From: JAYZDF01 sp036337945
GTDB lineage: Bacteria; Myxococcota; Kuafuiibacteriia; Kuafuiibacteriales; Kuafuiibacteriaceae
Assembly (NCBI GenBank): GCA_036337945.1
Contig: JAYZDF010000112.1
Location: 1 to 53,849 of the forward strand
Reading direction: 5' to 3'
DNA: 53,849 bases
Part shown: in pieces, positions 16,830 to 26,657 of the stretch
Layout of the letters: each line of letters begins with the position of its first letter
Position numbering within the stretch: the first letter of the stretch is position 1
Translations under genes and position numbers: made by a program
The notes under the pieces: generated by a model
What the model was told of the DNA's origin: nothing
The model's database searches: none
Seen by the model: only the letters and a program-made list of their open reading frames with translations

Positions 16830-19324
16830 TTCGCGATCAAGTTCAATATACGGCCGGGGCGATAAATCACTCGAGTAAGATTCTTGCCTTCTAAATGCCG
16901 CGCGATATTGTCTTGTGCCTTCGCCGCCGCCAAAGCCGTTTCCTCATCGGCATCCTTGGCAATCGTGATTTCACCGCGTGTCTTGCCCATAATTTGGACC
17001 CCCATAGTGACGAGGTCGTCTACGGCAAATTTGTCATCGTAATCAGGCCATTTCGCCTCATTGATCACGGTTGAGTGGCCCAAAGCGGTCTCCCAAATTT
17101 CTTCGGCAATATGTGGAGCAAACGGTGCAATCAGCTGAGCCAGCGGTGTTAGAACCTGCCGTGATCTTACCTTCTGATTGGTGAGTTCCTTCGTCGCGAC
17201 GTGTAAAGCCGATATCGCAGTATTTAGATCGAGTCCCTCGATGTCGTGTGTGACCTTCTTAATGGCCTTATGTATCACGCGAAGCGCCTCTTCAGACGCT
17301 TCAGATTCGTCGACCATGCTTTTATTTTCTTCATCGTAGAAAAGCCGCCAAACCCGCTTGAGCCAGTTCATTTGGCCTTCGATACCGTTGGTTTGCCATG
17401 GCTTGTCCGCTTCAAGTGGCCCCATAAAACAGATGTACACTCGCATCGCGTCAGTGCCATACTTTTCAATCATTTCATCGGGATTGATGACGTTACCCTT
17501 TCGTTTGGACATCTTCTCAATTCGAGAAGTCAGCTTGATATCAGTACCCTTCTTGAAGAATTCACCTTCTCGTTCTTCGACTTCGCTTTCCGGGACAATC
17601 CGTTTCTCGGGGTCATAGTAAGTGAAGGCGAGAATCATTCCTTGATGGCGAAGCTTTTTAAACGGCTCGTCGTCTCGAACCAATCCGGCGTCGAAAAGTA
17701 CTTTCTGCCACATTCGAGAGTACAGAAGATGACCAACCGTGTGCTCAGGTCCGCCGATATAGAGATCTACTGGCATCCAATAATCTGATTTGCTTCGGCC
17801 GCAAAACTCGTTGTCGTTTGACGGGTCGCAATACCTGAGGAAGTACCAACTTGAACCCGCCGAACCTGGCATTGTATCGGTTTCGCGATGATGACCGTCA
17901 AATTCAACCCATTCAGTGACTCGCGCCAGTGGTGAACCACCCTCTCCTCCTGGTTGATAATCGTCGGTCTCGGGAAGAGTAAGAGGAAGTTCATCAAGAG
18001 TGAGAGTGCGAACTACTTCGCCATCTTTCTTGAGGATAGGAATCGGTTCGCCCCAGTAACGCTGGCGAGCAAAAGTCCAATCTCGGAGTTTATACGTGAT
18101 CTTCTCTTCACCGAGTCCTTGTTCCGATAGCCATGAAATAACTTTTTTCACAGCTTCTCGATCTTTTGTCGGAGTGCCGTCGAAGTCTCCACTATTAATC
18201 ATTTCACCATCACCAGTATAAGCGGCTTCCTCGACGTTTCCTCCAGATACCACTTCCACAATGTTTAGCCCCATGGCTTTGGCGAAGGCCCAATCGCGTT
18301 CGTCGTGACCTGGAACGGCCATAATTGCTCCTGTGCCGTATCCGGCAATGACATAATCTGCGATCCAAATAGGTATTTCAGCACCGTTTACGGGATTGAT
18401 CGCATACGCACCTGTAAACTCGCCTGTCTTCTCTTTGCTTTGTTGGCGTTCGAGTTCGCTCTTCGAGGCGGTGACTTTTTGGTATGTTTCGACTTCGGCT
18501 CGGCGATCATCCGTTACAATCTGACCAATAAGTTCATGCTCTGGTGCCAAGACCATGTAGGTTGCACCCCAAAGGGTGTCTGGCCGAGTGGTAAATACCT
18601 CGACGGTGTCTACATTATCTTTGATTTTGAATTGTATTTGCGCGCCTTCCGAACGACCAATCCATTCTCGCTGCCGTGCTTTCGTAGCTTCTGGCCAGTC
18701 AATTTTATCGAGGTCACTGAGTAATCGCTCCGCATAGTCGGTAATGCGAATCATCCATTGACGCATTGCTTTGCGCTCCACCGGATGACCACCACGTTCC
18801 GATTTCCCGTCAATCACCTCATCGTTCGCGAGAACGGTGCCTAACGCAGGACACCAGTTTACATACATGTCCGCTTGATACGCGAGGCCTCGCTCGTAAA
18901 GAAGTGTGAAGATGTATTGCGTCCATTTATAATATTTAGGGTCACAAGTTGAGACTTCTCGAGACCAATCGTAGGCATACCCAAGTCGTTTCAACTGGCG
19001 TCGAAATGTTCCTATCGATTGTTCGGTTGATTGCTGAGGCGGCGTGCCCTCCTCGATAGCTTTTTGCTCCGCCGGTAAACCGAAAGAATCATATCCTTGT
19101 GGATGCAGAACATTGAATCCTTGAGCGAGCTTGAATCGAGTAACAACGTCAGTCGCGGTATAGCCCGCGGGATGACCTACGTGTAGTCCCTTCCCACTCG
19201 GGTAAGGAAACATATCGAGTGCATAAAACTTAGTTTTAGTGGGATCTTCTGAAACCTGAAACGATTTACGCTCTTCCCATAAGTTTTGCCATTTCGGTTC
19301 AATCTTCGCCGGCTCGTACACCAT
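16826..19324 (-). CDS. leuS: Leucyl-tRNA synthetase
   Basis: The 832-residue enzyme charges tRNA-Leu. The class I signature appears as HVGH (48-51) after PYPSGKGL. The KMSKS motif is KMSKR (604-608) followed by GN. The editing (CP1) domain lies between, with 'FTTRPDTLWGATYMVLAPEH'-like features that hydrolyse mischarged tRNA. A C-terminal anticodon-binding region ends in NLIAK. Length and motif order fit bacterial LeuRS. It begins with ATG at 19322-19324, 67 bases after purA and in the same direction, so it is probably in the purA transcript. The downstream MATE gene overlaps its stop. Confidence 0.97.
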   Translation of the reverse strand: MVYEPAKIEPKWQNLWEERKSFQVSEDPTKTKFYALDMFPYPSGKGLHVGHPAGYTATDVVTRFKLAQGFNVLHPQGYDSFGLPAEQKAIEEGTPPQQSTEQSIGTFRRQLKRLGYAYDWSREVSTCDPKYYKWTQYIFTLLYERGLAYQADMYVNWCPALGTVLANDEVIDGKSERGGHPVERKAMRQWMIRITDYAERLLSDLDKIDWPEATKARQREWIGRSEGAQIQFKIKDNVDTVEVFTTRPDTLWGATYMVLAPEHELIGQIVTDDRRAEVETYQKVTASKSELERQQSKEKTGEFTGAYAINPVNGAEIPIWIADYVIAGYGTGAIMAVPGHDERDWAFAKAMGLNIVEVVSGGNVEEAAYTGDGEMINSGDFDGTPTKDREAVKKVISWLSEQGLGEEKITYKLRDWTFARQRYWGEPIPILKKDGEVVRTLTLDELPLTLPETDDYQPGGEGGSPLARVTEWVEFDGHHRETDTMPGSAGSSWYFLRYCDPSNDNEFCGRSKSDYWMPVDLYIGGPEHTVGHLLYSRMWQKVLFDAGLVRDDEPFKKLRHQGMILAFTYYDPEKRIVPESEVEEREGEFFKKGTDIKLTSRIEKMSKRKGNVINPDEMIEKYGTDAMRVYICFMGPLEADKPWQTNGIEGQMNWLKRVWRLFYDEENKSMVDESEASEEALRVIHKAIKKVTHDIEGLDLNTAISALHVATKELTNQKVRSRQVLTPLAQLIAPFAPHIAEEIWETALGHSTVINEAKWPDYDDKFAVDDLVTMGVQIMGKTRGEITIAKDADEETALAAAKAQDNIARHLEGKNLTRVIYRPGRILNLIAK

Positions 19325-19391
19325 AGGGCTATGGACTTAGCCTAGGATACAGCAACTCTACAAGCTCTAGAGAGTGAAAAAGAAGGTTAGG

Positions 19392-20684
19392 TTACTCGAA
19401 CGGATTGTTCAATTCCATGTCTTCACCGCGGCCTGGACCGACGGAAAGAAGTGCAATCTCACAGTTGAGTTCTGATGCCATTCTTTCGACATATTTGCGG
19501 GCGGTTGCAGGCAAATCATCCACACTGCGGGCATCTTGCACGTCCCCAAAACCTTCGACTTCTTCGTAAATAGGCTTGGCTCGATGTAAGTCATGCACAT
19601 TGTCCGGAAAAGTCTCAATCGTCTCGCCATCCAGTTCGTACGCGGTACAAACCTTCAGTTTTTCCATCCCGGAGAGAACATCTAACTTCGTTATGGCGAG
19701 ATACTGAATTCCCGACACTCGAACAGCGTACCGAAGCGCAACAAAATCCAGCCACCCACAACGACGTGGGCGCCCAGTTGTCGCCCCAAATTCGTGGCCC
19801 TTTGCTCGAAGTTCTTCACCAGTCTCATCGTTCAGTTCTGTGGGGAATGGCCCAGAGCCGACCCGGGTTGTGTAAGCCTTCGTGATTCCAACGACACTGT
19901 GTAAAGCATTGGGGCCAACACCAGTTCCTGTTGCTGCATTCGAAGCAATCGTATTGGAAGATGTGACGAATGGATACGTGCCGTGATCAATATCTAACAG
20001 AGCGCCTTGTGCACCCTCGAATAAAATCCCCTCACCGTTTTTCATAGCCCTATCAAGGGTCAGTCCAACGTTACCTACAAATGGGCGGAGTTCCTCTCCG
20101 TAAGCTTGATATTGCTCTATCAAGGTCTTGATCTCGTCAGCTGTATACGCCTGATCACCATTTGCGCTTAAAATCGCATTGAGCTCTGCAAGGCGGTTTT
20201 CAACGAGACCACTCAAACGACTTTGATCGTAAAGGTCCGCAACACGAACGCCTCGCCGTGTAATTTTATCCTCATAAGCGGGCCCGATTCCTCGTCCGGT
20301 CGTTCCAATCTTATCGACACCTCGAAACCGTTCTCGAGCAAGATCTAGGCGCTGATGGTAAGGCATAATCAAATGAGCGCCGGCAGAAATTAATAATCGA
20401 CCCGATACGTCGACGCCCTGTTCTGCTAAACCTTGCACTTCTTCCATTAAGATTTTGGGATTAACGACAACACCATTGCCGATCGCACACTTTGTTTTCG
20501 GATGAAGAATCCCGCTTGGAACGAGATGCAATACAGTTGTTTTACCGTTAACTACGAGAGTATGCCCCGCATTGTTCCCGCCTTGATATCGCACGACCCA
20601 TGCCGCTCGAGTACCATACCGATCCACAACTTTTCCTTTTCCTTCATCGACCCATTGAGAGCCGACGATCACCACATTCTTCAT
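19392..20684 (-). CDS. purA: Adenylosuccinate synthetase with altered P-loop
   Basis: The 430-residue enzyme makes adenylosuccinate from IMP, aspartate and GTP, the first committed step to AMP. Catalytic residues are visible at the usual places: Asp13 in the P-loop and His41 in NNAGHTL. The family loop QWGDEGKGK reads QWVDEGKGK here, with a valine in place of the normally invariant Gly12. The codon is GTC, one base from GGC. The rest, including 'GTTGRGIGPAYEDK' and 'TGRPRRCGWLD', is canonical. It is preceded by the kinase gene on the same strand, with a hairpin region (20714-20771) in the gap, and followed by leuS. Confidence 0.95.
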   Translation of the reverse strand: MKNVVIVGSQWVDEGKGKVVDRYGTRAAWVVRYQGGNNAGHTLVVNGKTTVLHLVPSGILHPKTKCAIGNGVVVNPKILMEEVQGLAEQGVDVSGRLLISAGAHLIMPYHQRLDLARERFRGVDKIGTTGRGIGPAYEDKITRRGVRVADLYDQSRLSGLVENRLAELNAILSANGDQAYTADEIKTLIEQYQAYGEELRPFVGNVGLTLDRAMKNGEGILFEGAQGALLDIDHGTYPFVTSSNTIASNAATGTGVGPNALHSVVGITKAYTTRVGSGPFPTELNDETGEELRAKGHEFGATTGRPRRCGWLDFVALRYAVRVSGIQYLAITKLDVLSGMEKLKVCTAYELDGETIETFPDNVHDLHRAKPIYEEVEGFGDVQDARSVDDLPATARKYVERMASELNCEIALLSVGPGRGEDMELNNPFE

Positions 20685-20713
20685 CGCGCCGGGACGCTAG
20701 CTCTGTCTGGAGT

Positions 20714-20771
20714 TTTGGTCCAGCCCTAGTGACCTCGAGGGACCAAAGGAGATTCTCTCTTATGAGAATCT
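20714..20771 (-). terminator. Paired inverted repeats after the kinase gene
   Basis: TTTGGTCC (20714-20721) pairs with GGACCAAA (20740-20747). Next to it, AGATTCTC (20750-20757) pairs with GAGAATCT (20764-20771) around a 6-base loop. Both lie between the kinase stop and the purA start. On the minus strand the second hairpin is followed by CCTTTGG, a weak T-run, so this could attenuate transcription from the kinase gene into purA. It could equally act on plus-strand transcripts, where TTT follows. Confidence 0.4.
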
Positions 20772-20794
20772 TTTCCAGAGATTGAGAGTAACCC

Positions 20795-22822
20795 TTATTC
20801 GCCCTGCACAGGGCGCGGCTTTGCGGGAACTCTGAGGTCAAACCTAAGGGTTTTATACCGGCCGGGGATGATCTCGACCCGAACGGACCTTCGAATGCCC
20901 GTTTGGGGATTAACGACCGAAACCGTATGAACGCCAACTCGTAGTTTAATACTCGTTACCGGCGTCTTTTTAGATTGTCTCTGACCATCTATCTCAACGT
21001 ATCCCCAAGGTTTTGCCGCAACGTTGAGATAACCTACCTCAACGATAGGCTCTGTCTTTTTCTCAACCTTTTGCCGGCTCCTTTTTGCGAGGGGGGCTTT
21101 ACTCTTTCGCTTCCTGACAACGGGTTCAGGATAAGCGATCGTAACCGGTTCTATCTCTGTGATTTCGAGGGCTTCAGGCTCGGGTGGTAGGCTCGTTTTT
21201 GAGTTTACCGGGATCGCTTTCGGCATGAGCCGTGTGGAGTCTCGTTCATTATTCTCAGAGCCGATTTGAGAAATGAGAACAACCGCCAAAGCCAAAGAAC
21301 CTAATCCCACCCCCGCAAAGATAAGATTCCGTATTTCAGAGGCTTGAGCGAGAGTGGCATGGCGCACGGTAGGTATTTCGTTACGGACATGTCCCGGCCC
21401 GTCATCCACGATGCTGCTGTCGTCCCTCAAGCGGGTCACGGAGAGCTGTTTTGCGATACCATCATCGAAAACTGTTTCTATCGCAGTCTCCGCCGCCGTA
21501 TCCCCATCCTCAAACAAAGGACTCGCCGGTATAATGTCCCTAGGCGTGTCTGCCAGCGGGGCTGCCGGAGACGCCTCAGAACTAGAGCCACTCTCATGGA
21601 GCAAATTGGAAACCACAGCAACAAGCTCGGATTGAGAGGCTTGTTCAAGCTTTGATGCTTCTATCAAGTTCGGGTCATTTATTCCTAAAGAGGGCTGGTG
21701 ATTACGAAAATCAAGCGCCTTTAAGACTTCAGCCTGCTGTTTTTCATTCGTAAGGGCAGCGTCTTCACGCCAATGGTCTCGACTAAAATGAATATCTAAG
21801 AAGCGTTCTACTTCCGCTTGAGTTGCTGGTGCGTGTTCCTTTGCAAATTCTAAAAGTGCTTCATGAATCTCGGAACCATCTCTAAATCTTCGGCCCGCAT
21901 CCTTCGCAAGACATCTTGCTAGAATACCATCGAGACTTATTGGAAGCTTTGCGTTCATCTTACTCGGGGGCGCGGGGCGGTGACTTTGAACCCGTTCCAG
22001 CGTTGCGATCGGACTATTGCCGCGAAACGGATTCTCACCGGTCAGAATTTCGTAGAGAACAATACCAAAAGCGAAAACGTCACTTCGAGCATCAACATTC
22101 GCTCCTAGGGTCTGTTCGGGGGACATGTAAGCAAACTTCCCACGCAAGGTCCCTGTTTGTGTGTGGATTCCGTTGGTCTCACTCATTCTAGCTACGCCAA
22201 AATCTAATATTTTGATGAGCCCGTCATAGCTAACCATGATATTGCCGGGGCTAATATCACGGTGCACGATTTCCATGGGCTCACCATCTTCGTCACGGAG
22301 TTGGTGGGCATAGCCAAGACCCGCAGAACACTCTAAACCAATCCGAAGAGCCAAAGGGAGAGGCAATGCAGAGGTCTTCTTGTTCGGCTCCCGGGAGGTA
22401 ATCTGAGCCAAGTTTTTTCCGGAGATGTACTCCATCGCGAGAAACTGCCGCCCCAGTGCTTCGCCATGCTCATATAAGGGCACAACGTTTGGATGCCTGA
22501 TCGCCTCAACAATTCGAGCTTCTCGTTCGAATAGCTTGACACGCAAATCTTGATTGCCAAGCTCACTGCGCATCATTTTTATGGCAACCCAGTCACCCCT
22601 GGTTTGGTCTGCCGGAATTTTGCGATGGCTGATAGCCCGAAAAATCTCTGCCATACCACCCCGCGCAATGCGACGCGTTATGACATAATCTCCGAAGGCG
22701 ATTGGCGAATTCCGCAACGTTAGCTCCCGCTCTGAGTGCGTTCTACCAGGCTGCTCAATAGACACCCACGCAGACACGCTCCACTGTCCTACTACTGATG
22801 TCCTATATCCACCAAGAACCAA
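20795..22822 (-). CDS. Ser/Thr protein kinase, Hanks type, with membrane and PEGA domains
   Basis: The reading frame begins at a TTG (22822). A GTG at 22777, 15 codons later, has a better AGGA/GGAG upstream and is my preferred start. The kinase domain covers about 43-335. Key residues are the glycine loop ARGGMAEIF, Lys82, HRD at 187-189, DFG at 207-209 and SPE at 234-236, so it should be active. A membrane segment lies near 499-519, preceded by a Ser/Asp-rich linker. The extracytoplasmic C-terminus has a PEGA domain (about 597-665) with 'PWGYVEIDGQ', likely sensing envelope features. It phosphorylates Ser/Thr, and an FHA-domain gene and a PP2C gene lie elsewhere in the window (43401-45719). 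Confidence 0.92.
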   Translation of the reverse strand: MVLGGYRTSVVGQWSVSAWVSIEQPGRTHSERELTLRNSPIAFGDYVITRRIARGGMAEIFRAISHRKIPADQTRGDWVAIKMMRSELGNQDLRVKLFEREARIVEAIRHPNVVPLYEHGEALGRQFLAMEYISGKNLAQITSREPNKKTSALPLPLALRIGLECSAGLGYAHQLRDEDGEPMEIVHRDISPGNIMVSYDGLIKILDFGVARMSETNGIHTQTGTLRGKFAYMSPEQTLGANVDARSDVFAFGIVLYEILTGENPFRGNSPIATLERVQSHRPAPPSKMNAKLPISLDGILARCLAKDAGRRFRDGSEIHEALLEFAKEHAPATQAEVERFLDIHFSRDHWREDAALTNEKQQAEVLKALDFRNHQPSLGINDPNLIEASKLEQASQSELVAVVSNLLHESGSSSEASPAAPLADTPRDIIPASPLFEDGDTAAETAIETVFDDGIAKQLSVTRLRDDSSIVDDGPGHVRNEIPTVRHATLAQASEIRNLIFAGVGLGSLALAVVLISQIGSENNERDSTRLMPKAIPVNSKTSLPPEPEALEITEIEPVTIAYPEPVVRKRKSKAPLAKRSRQKVEKKTEPIVEVGYLNVAAKPWGYVEIDGQRQSKKTPVTSIKLRVGVHTVSVVNPQTGIRRSVRVEIIPGRYKTLRFDLRVPAKPRPVQGE

Positions 22823-22971
22823 ACGCGTAGGCGGAGAACATTTGGGTCCTCCTCGAGCTCACTCCGGTCACGGGGATTACGAGTTTACCGAAATATACGC
22901 GGTAAATCGGTACATTATGCTTCGTTCGGGCCTTGTATTTCGTTCGAAACCATTGAATTCTCAACCTCAAG

Positions 22972-23601
22972 ATGAAGCGAATAACGCTCTTAGGGTTCGT
23001 GGTCTTTATTGTTGCTTTGTTCAGCGACACCCTAACCGCGGAGGCACACCGGACTAGGTTTCCCAAGCTACTGACCATAGAGTTGCGCGAAGCATCAATA
23101 CTCGTGACAGTGAGCTACACAATTTCGAGTGGCAAAGAAGCAACGCTTCTTAGGGCTTTATACGATCGCGACGCGGACGGTCGATTGAGCGGGGAAGAAC
23201 AAGAGCGACTCACTGACTATATCGAGCGGACCGCCGTCATGTTTCTCCGAATGAACATTAACGGAGAACTCACACGGTTGGTACAAAGAGAATCCAATAT
23301 GCAACGCCTCGATTCTCGAGCCGACTCTCGGAACGCTTTTCGCGTGCAGATGCGCTTTGCTGTAACGGTACCCAAACTAGACCGAGGGGAAACCTTCACT
23401 CTTTCCGTTGAAGACCGCGATAAAGACGCTCTGCGTAAAGTCCCTACAGTAGTCGATGTTGGGCAAGCTTGGTCGATAGTCATGGCGAGTCAGGGAGAAT
23501 ACCATCCAACAACCCGGCAGATTCTCGACGTTCAATTAGACGAAGAAAATCGCCTGAAATTAATCATTCGTAAAGGACCGCGGCCTAAGCCTGAGCCATA
23601 A
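22972..23601 (+). CDS. Exported EF-hand-containing protein, function unknown
   Basis: The 209-residue protein has a clear signal peptide, probably cleaved after AEA (about residue 25). A canonical EF-hand calcium loop follows near residue 65: DRDADGRLSGEE, in which positions 1, 3, 5 and 12 carry acidic ligands. The C-terminal part looks like a small beta-rich domain ending in a Pro-rich tail. One EF-hand alone may act in calcium sensing or just stabilise the fold. The gene is divergent from the kinase and may share its regulatory region. The response-regulator gene follows on the same strand after about 110 bases. No ideal ribosome-binding site is seen. Confidence 0.65.
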   Translation: MKRITLLGFVVFIVALFSDTLTAEAHRTRFPKLLTIELREASILVTVSYTISSGKEATLLRALYDRDADGRLSGEEQERLTDYIERTAVMFLRMNINGELTRLVQRESNMQRLDSRADSRNAFRVQMRFAVTVPKLDRGETFTLSVEDRDKDALRKVPTVVDVGQAWSIVMASQGEYHPTTRQILDVQLDEENRLKLIIRKGPRPKPEP

Positions 23602-23713
23602 CCATGGAATATACGTCGAAAAGTGGCATTAAGCTTTATTCTCGAATAACCTTTGGATGCGGAGGCTCGGCACGTAGCATCGGGGTTTCCGAAACAGGAA
23701 CACAAGGAATTTT

Positions 23714-25771
23714 ATGACACGCAGTATATTGGTCGCCGACAACAGCAAGACGATTCAAACCGTCATCGACTATACCTTCCGCGCGACGGAGTTTGAAGTA
23801 TTTGTAACCTCCACCGGACAAGAAGCACTCGCTTGGCTCAATGAAAATGCTGCGGACCTTGTCGTTGCTGATGTCAGCATGCCTCAAATGGACGGATACA
23901 AATTATGCGACGAAATTCGTTCCAATAGCCGAACCCAACATATTCCTGTTTTACTCCTAAATGGTGCCTCCGAAGAGATTGATGACCGGCGAGCTGCGAT
24001 GGTCGAAGCCAATGCGTCTATGCAGAAACCATTCGAGTCTCAAACACTTATCGACCAAGTGAATCAACTGTGTGGTTTGACCGCCGGAAGCGATTTGCCT
24101 GCGACCTTTGGGCAGCAGCTTGCTGCCGAAAGAGAAACGATGGAGCCGACTCCACAAGAACTCGAAAATGCAGTGGAGGTGCCGATGGACGCAGAACCTA
24201 CACCTCTGGCAGTAACGGAGCCAGCTCCGGAGAATACTGGTGCCGCGGCCCTGGGCAAAATGAAGCTCAAACGTGTCGCAACTCCTAGTCCTGCTTCTGC
24301 ACCTGTAATTGGAGCAAGTGATTCATCTTCCAGGGCAATGTCGACTTCGGATGCCGACTTTGCGTCAGAAGATGGAAGCGATTCTTTTGAAATCGACACA
24401 CCCGTCGAATTCGAAGAAGCACTAGAGCAGGACGCAGAACAAGTCCTTGAGACGTCCTCAAATGAACTTGAGGATTTAGACGTCATGGTAGATTCTGAGC
24501 CATCCGAAGCACCTCGCGAGGAACAGATTGAGGCAGCCTCTCCGTTCAATGCATTTACAGACGGACTCGATGTTCCCTCTACGGGAGATATACCAGCCGA
24601 CAGTGACGGTCTCGCAGAATTAGACATGTCCGAATTTGATTCTCTCATGCCGTCTCAAGAACTAGATTCAGACAGCGAGCCAACGGATACCGGTGATGAC
24701 TTCGACCTTGCCGTTGAGGAACCTGCGGCGGATGAAAACTGGGAAAATGACACGCCTAACAGCGACGAACATGGCGATCATGATGAGGACGACAGCTTCG
24801 ATGTTGCGCTTGAAGAGCCCGCCCTGGGGTTTGAAGAGGAAGAAGAAAACATTCCTGCCAGCAAAGACACCATCGACCATCAAGACAACAACTTCGACAT
24901 TCCCCTAGAAGACACTGATTTAGACATAGATGATGCGGAGACTGCGCAGGAGCAAGATCAAGTTGAGGAACTTCCTTTCGAACCAGCATTCGGTGCACCG
25001 ATGTCAGACATCATGGCGGCTGCTGCCGCTGAAGATGCTCACGAAGCTGAGTTGCTGGCCGCTTCATCACTCCCAGAGGAATCGGCGGACGTTGAGCTGA
25101 GTTCTGGAGACCTCACCGCGTCCAGCGACGACATCGCGGTCGATTTTGACGAAGAAGAAGCCGAGGAAATGTTGAGTCAAGGTGGCCCTACTCTCGAGCC
25201 TCCTCCTTCTCCGGAAGAACTTCGCGCAAGCGCCGCCGTTGATGTAGATGTTTGGTCCCTTGCCGAACCTACCGACGATGATTTTTCAGATCCACCTCTT
25301 CCAACACCTGCGCAAGACAACTGGACAAGTACCCCTCCAGCCGTCCCGCAGACGAATCTACCCACAGAAATTGCAGCCCATGGTGAACTACCTGTAGCTG
25401 AGGCGCTCGTCGACTCACAGTTAGAGCCCGCCGTCGTAGAAAACGTTCGCACTCCAATCAGTCGCGACCCTTCTGCTGTCCTAAATGCAACAGCCGTTGT
25501 CGCCGACGCGGTAGCTATGGTGACAGAACGCGGAGCAGAAGCCATCGCTGTAACAGGAGAAGACCTCATCGCACAATCGCTCAGCCGGGATGAGCTTGTA
25601 GCCATTGCTCGTGATGTTATGGAGAAAGTCGCCTGGGAAGTTATTCCAGAGCTCGCCGAAACGATTATACGAACAGAGTTAGAGAAGTTACTCGAAGAAC
25701 AAGCGCAACAAACGGCGTTCAAGGCTTCGCCCGGTCAATCTATTCCACCACCTCCACCCATTGACGCGTAA
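23714..25771 (+). CDS. Receiver protein with acidic linker and PopZ-like C-terminus
   Basis: Start ATG 23714 has AAGGA at proper spacing. Residues 1-125 form a receiver domain: D9, phosphoacceptor D53 (VVADVSMP) and K105 are present. At the usual Thr/Ser switch position the sequence has Asn83, and the signalling aromatic is not evident. Residues 130-590 are a very acidic, Ser/Pro-containing, presumably disordered linker with no domain. Residues 620-665 are amphipathic helices, 'IARDVMEKVAWEVIPELAE' then 'TIIRTELEKLLEE', followed by a tail of five prolines. Receiver plus acidic linker plus short helical tail is known from myxobacterial polarity proteins such as RomR. The helical tail also recalls PopZ. 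It could be a phospho-switchable polar scaffold; that is an inference. Confidence 0.75.
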   Translation: MTRSILVADNSKTIQTVIDYTFRATEFEVFVTSTGQEALAWLNENAADLVVADVSMPQMDGYKLCDEIRSNSRTQHIPVLLLNGASEEIDDRRAAMVEANASMQKPFESQTLIDQVNQLCGLTAGSDLPATFGQQLAAERETMEPTPQELENAVEVPMDAEPTPLAVTEPAPENTGAAALGKMKLKRVATPSPASAPVIGASDSSSRAMSTSDADFASEDGSDSFEIDTPVEFEEALEQDAEQVLETSSNELEDLDVMVDSEPSEAPREEQIEAASPFNAFTDGLDVPSTGDIPADSDGLAELDMSEFDSLMPSQELDSDSEPTDTGDDFDLAVEEPAADENWENDTPNSDEHGDHDEDDSFDVALEEPALGFEEEEENIPASKDTIDHQDNNFDIPLEDTDLDIDDAETAQEQDQVEELPFEPAFGAPMSDIMAAAAAEDAHEAELLAASSLPEESADVELSSGDLTASSDDIAVDFDEEEAEEMLSQGGPTLEPPPSPEELRASAAVDVDVWSLAEPTDDDFSDPPLPTPAQDNWTSTPPAVPQTNLPTEIAAHGELPVAEALVDSQLEPAVVENVRTPISRDPSAVLNATAVVADAVAMVTERGAEAIAVTGEDLIAQSLSRDELVAIARDVMEKVAWEVIPELAETIIRTELEKLLEEQAQQTAFKASPGQSIPPPPPIDA

Positions 25772-25798
25772 CGAATGTGTACAGCGGCATTCGGGCGG

Positions 25799-26647
25799 TC
25801 AGAAATGAGAGCCCTCCGACTTTGCCTTCAATACTAATTGATACGCCGCTTTTCTTTTCAGTCCATAAAGATGATTCATCGCCTTTGCTACATCTGTAGA
25901 CGAGGAACCACTCTCAAGAAGTTCTCTAGCCGAACGCAGCATCTGTTCCTCCGTGGCTTTCTCCGTTTCGTCCTTCCGCTCGTTCGGCGCAATCAGGAGC
26001 ACCACCTCACCCTTCAACGGTTTAGGCAATGCTTCCAACACCTCCTCGAACGTTCCACGGTAAAATGTTTCGAATTTCTTCGTCACCTCTCTCGCTACAC
26101 ATACAAGTCTTGAACCCAGTACTTCGAGGCAAAGTCGCAATGTAGACTCTGTACGGTGCGGAGACTCAAACAATACGAGAGTTGACTCCAACGACTTAAC
26201 TCTCATCAAAGTCTCAGTTTGCGCTTTTTTGTTCCTTGGAAGAAAACCTAGAAAGGTCCAATTGACCGACGGAAGCGCCGAAGCAACTAATGCCGCTAAA
26301 ACAGACGAGGGACCAGGAATAGGCACAACGTGTATATCTAGGTCGACCGCGTCTTGTACTAACAAACTCCCCGGATCGCTCACGATAGGTGTTCCTGCAT
26401 CACTAACAAGTGCAATGTCCTCTCCCTGCTGTATCCTGTCTAAAATATTCTTTCTTTTGCTCGCAGGGGAATGTGCATGAAACGCCGTTGTCGGTGTCTT
26501 GATTTCGAAGTGGTTGAGAAGCTTTTGTGTAACTCGAGTATCCTCACAGGCAATGAGATTTACCTCTTTAAGCACTCTCAAAGCGCGTAATGTAATATCT
26601 TCTAGGTTCCCAATGGGTGTTGAAACCAAATACAAAGTGTTAGACAA
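25799..26647 (-). CDS. rsmI: 16S rRNA C1402 ribose 2'-O-methyltransferase
   Basis: The 282-residue enzyme uses SAM to methylate the ribose of 16S rRNA C1402. The start 'LYLVSTPIGNLEDIT' and the ACEDTR and SDAGTPIVSDPG motifs are diagnostic for RsmI. The SAM-binding tetrapyrrole-methylase fold covers most of the protein. It follows yraN on the minus strand with a 10-base gap, a gene pairing conserved in many bacteria. The downstream neighbour on the plus strand ends only 27 bases away, and no terminator is visible in that gap. Confidence 0.95.
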   Translation of the reverse strand: MSNTLYLVSTPIGNLEDITLRALRVLKEVNLIACEDTRVTQKLLNHFEIKTPTTAFHAHSPASKRKNILDRIQQGEDIALVSDAGTPIVSDPGSLLVQDAVDLDIHVVPIPGPSSVLAALVASALPSVNWTFLGFLPRNKKAQTETLMRVKSLESTLVLFESPHRTESTLRLCLEVLGSRLVCVAREVTKKFETFYRGTFEEVLEALPKPLKGEVVLLIAPNERKDETEKATEEQMLRSARELLESGSSSTDVAKAMNHLYGLKRKAAYQLVLKAKSEGSHF

Positions 26648-26657
26648 GGCTGTCGCA

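Noticed and set aside
24064..24648. Ser-rich minus-strand frame opposite the receiver protein
   Set aside because: It is the complement of the acidic linker; the Ser/Ala bias is what acidic codons give in reverse.
25177..25722. Second Ser-rich minus-strand frame
   Set aside because: Same reason; the plus-strand frame has receiver and C-terminal domains.
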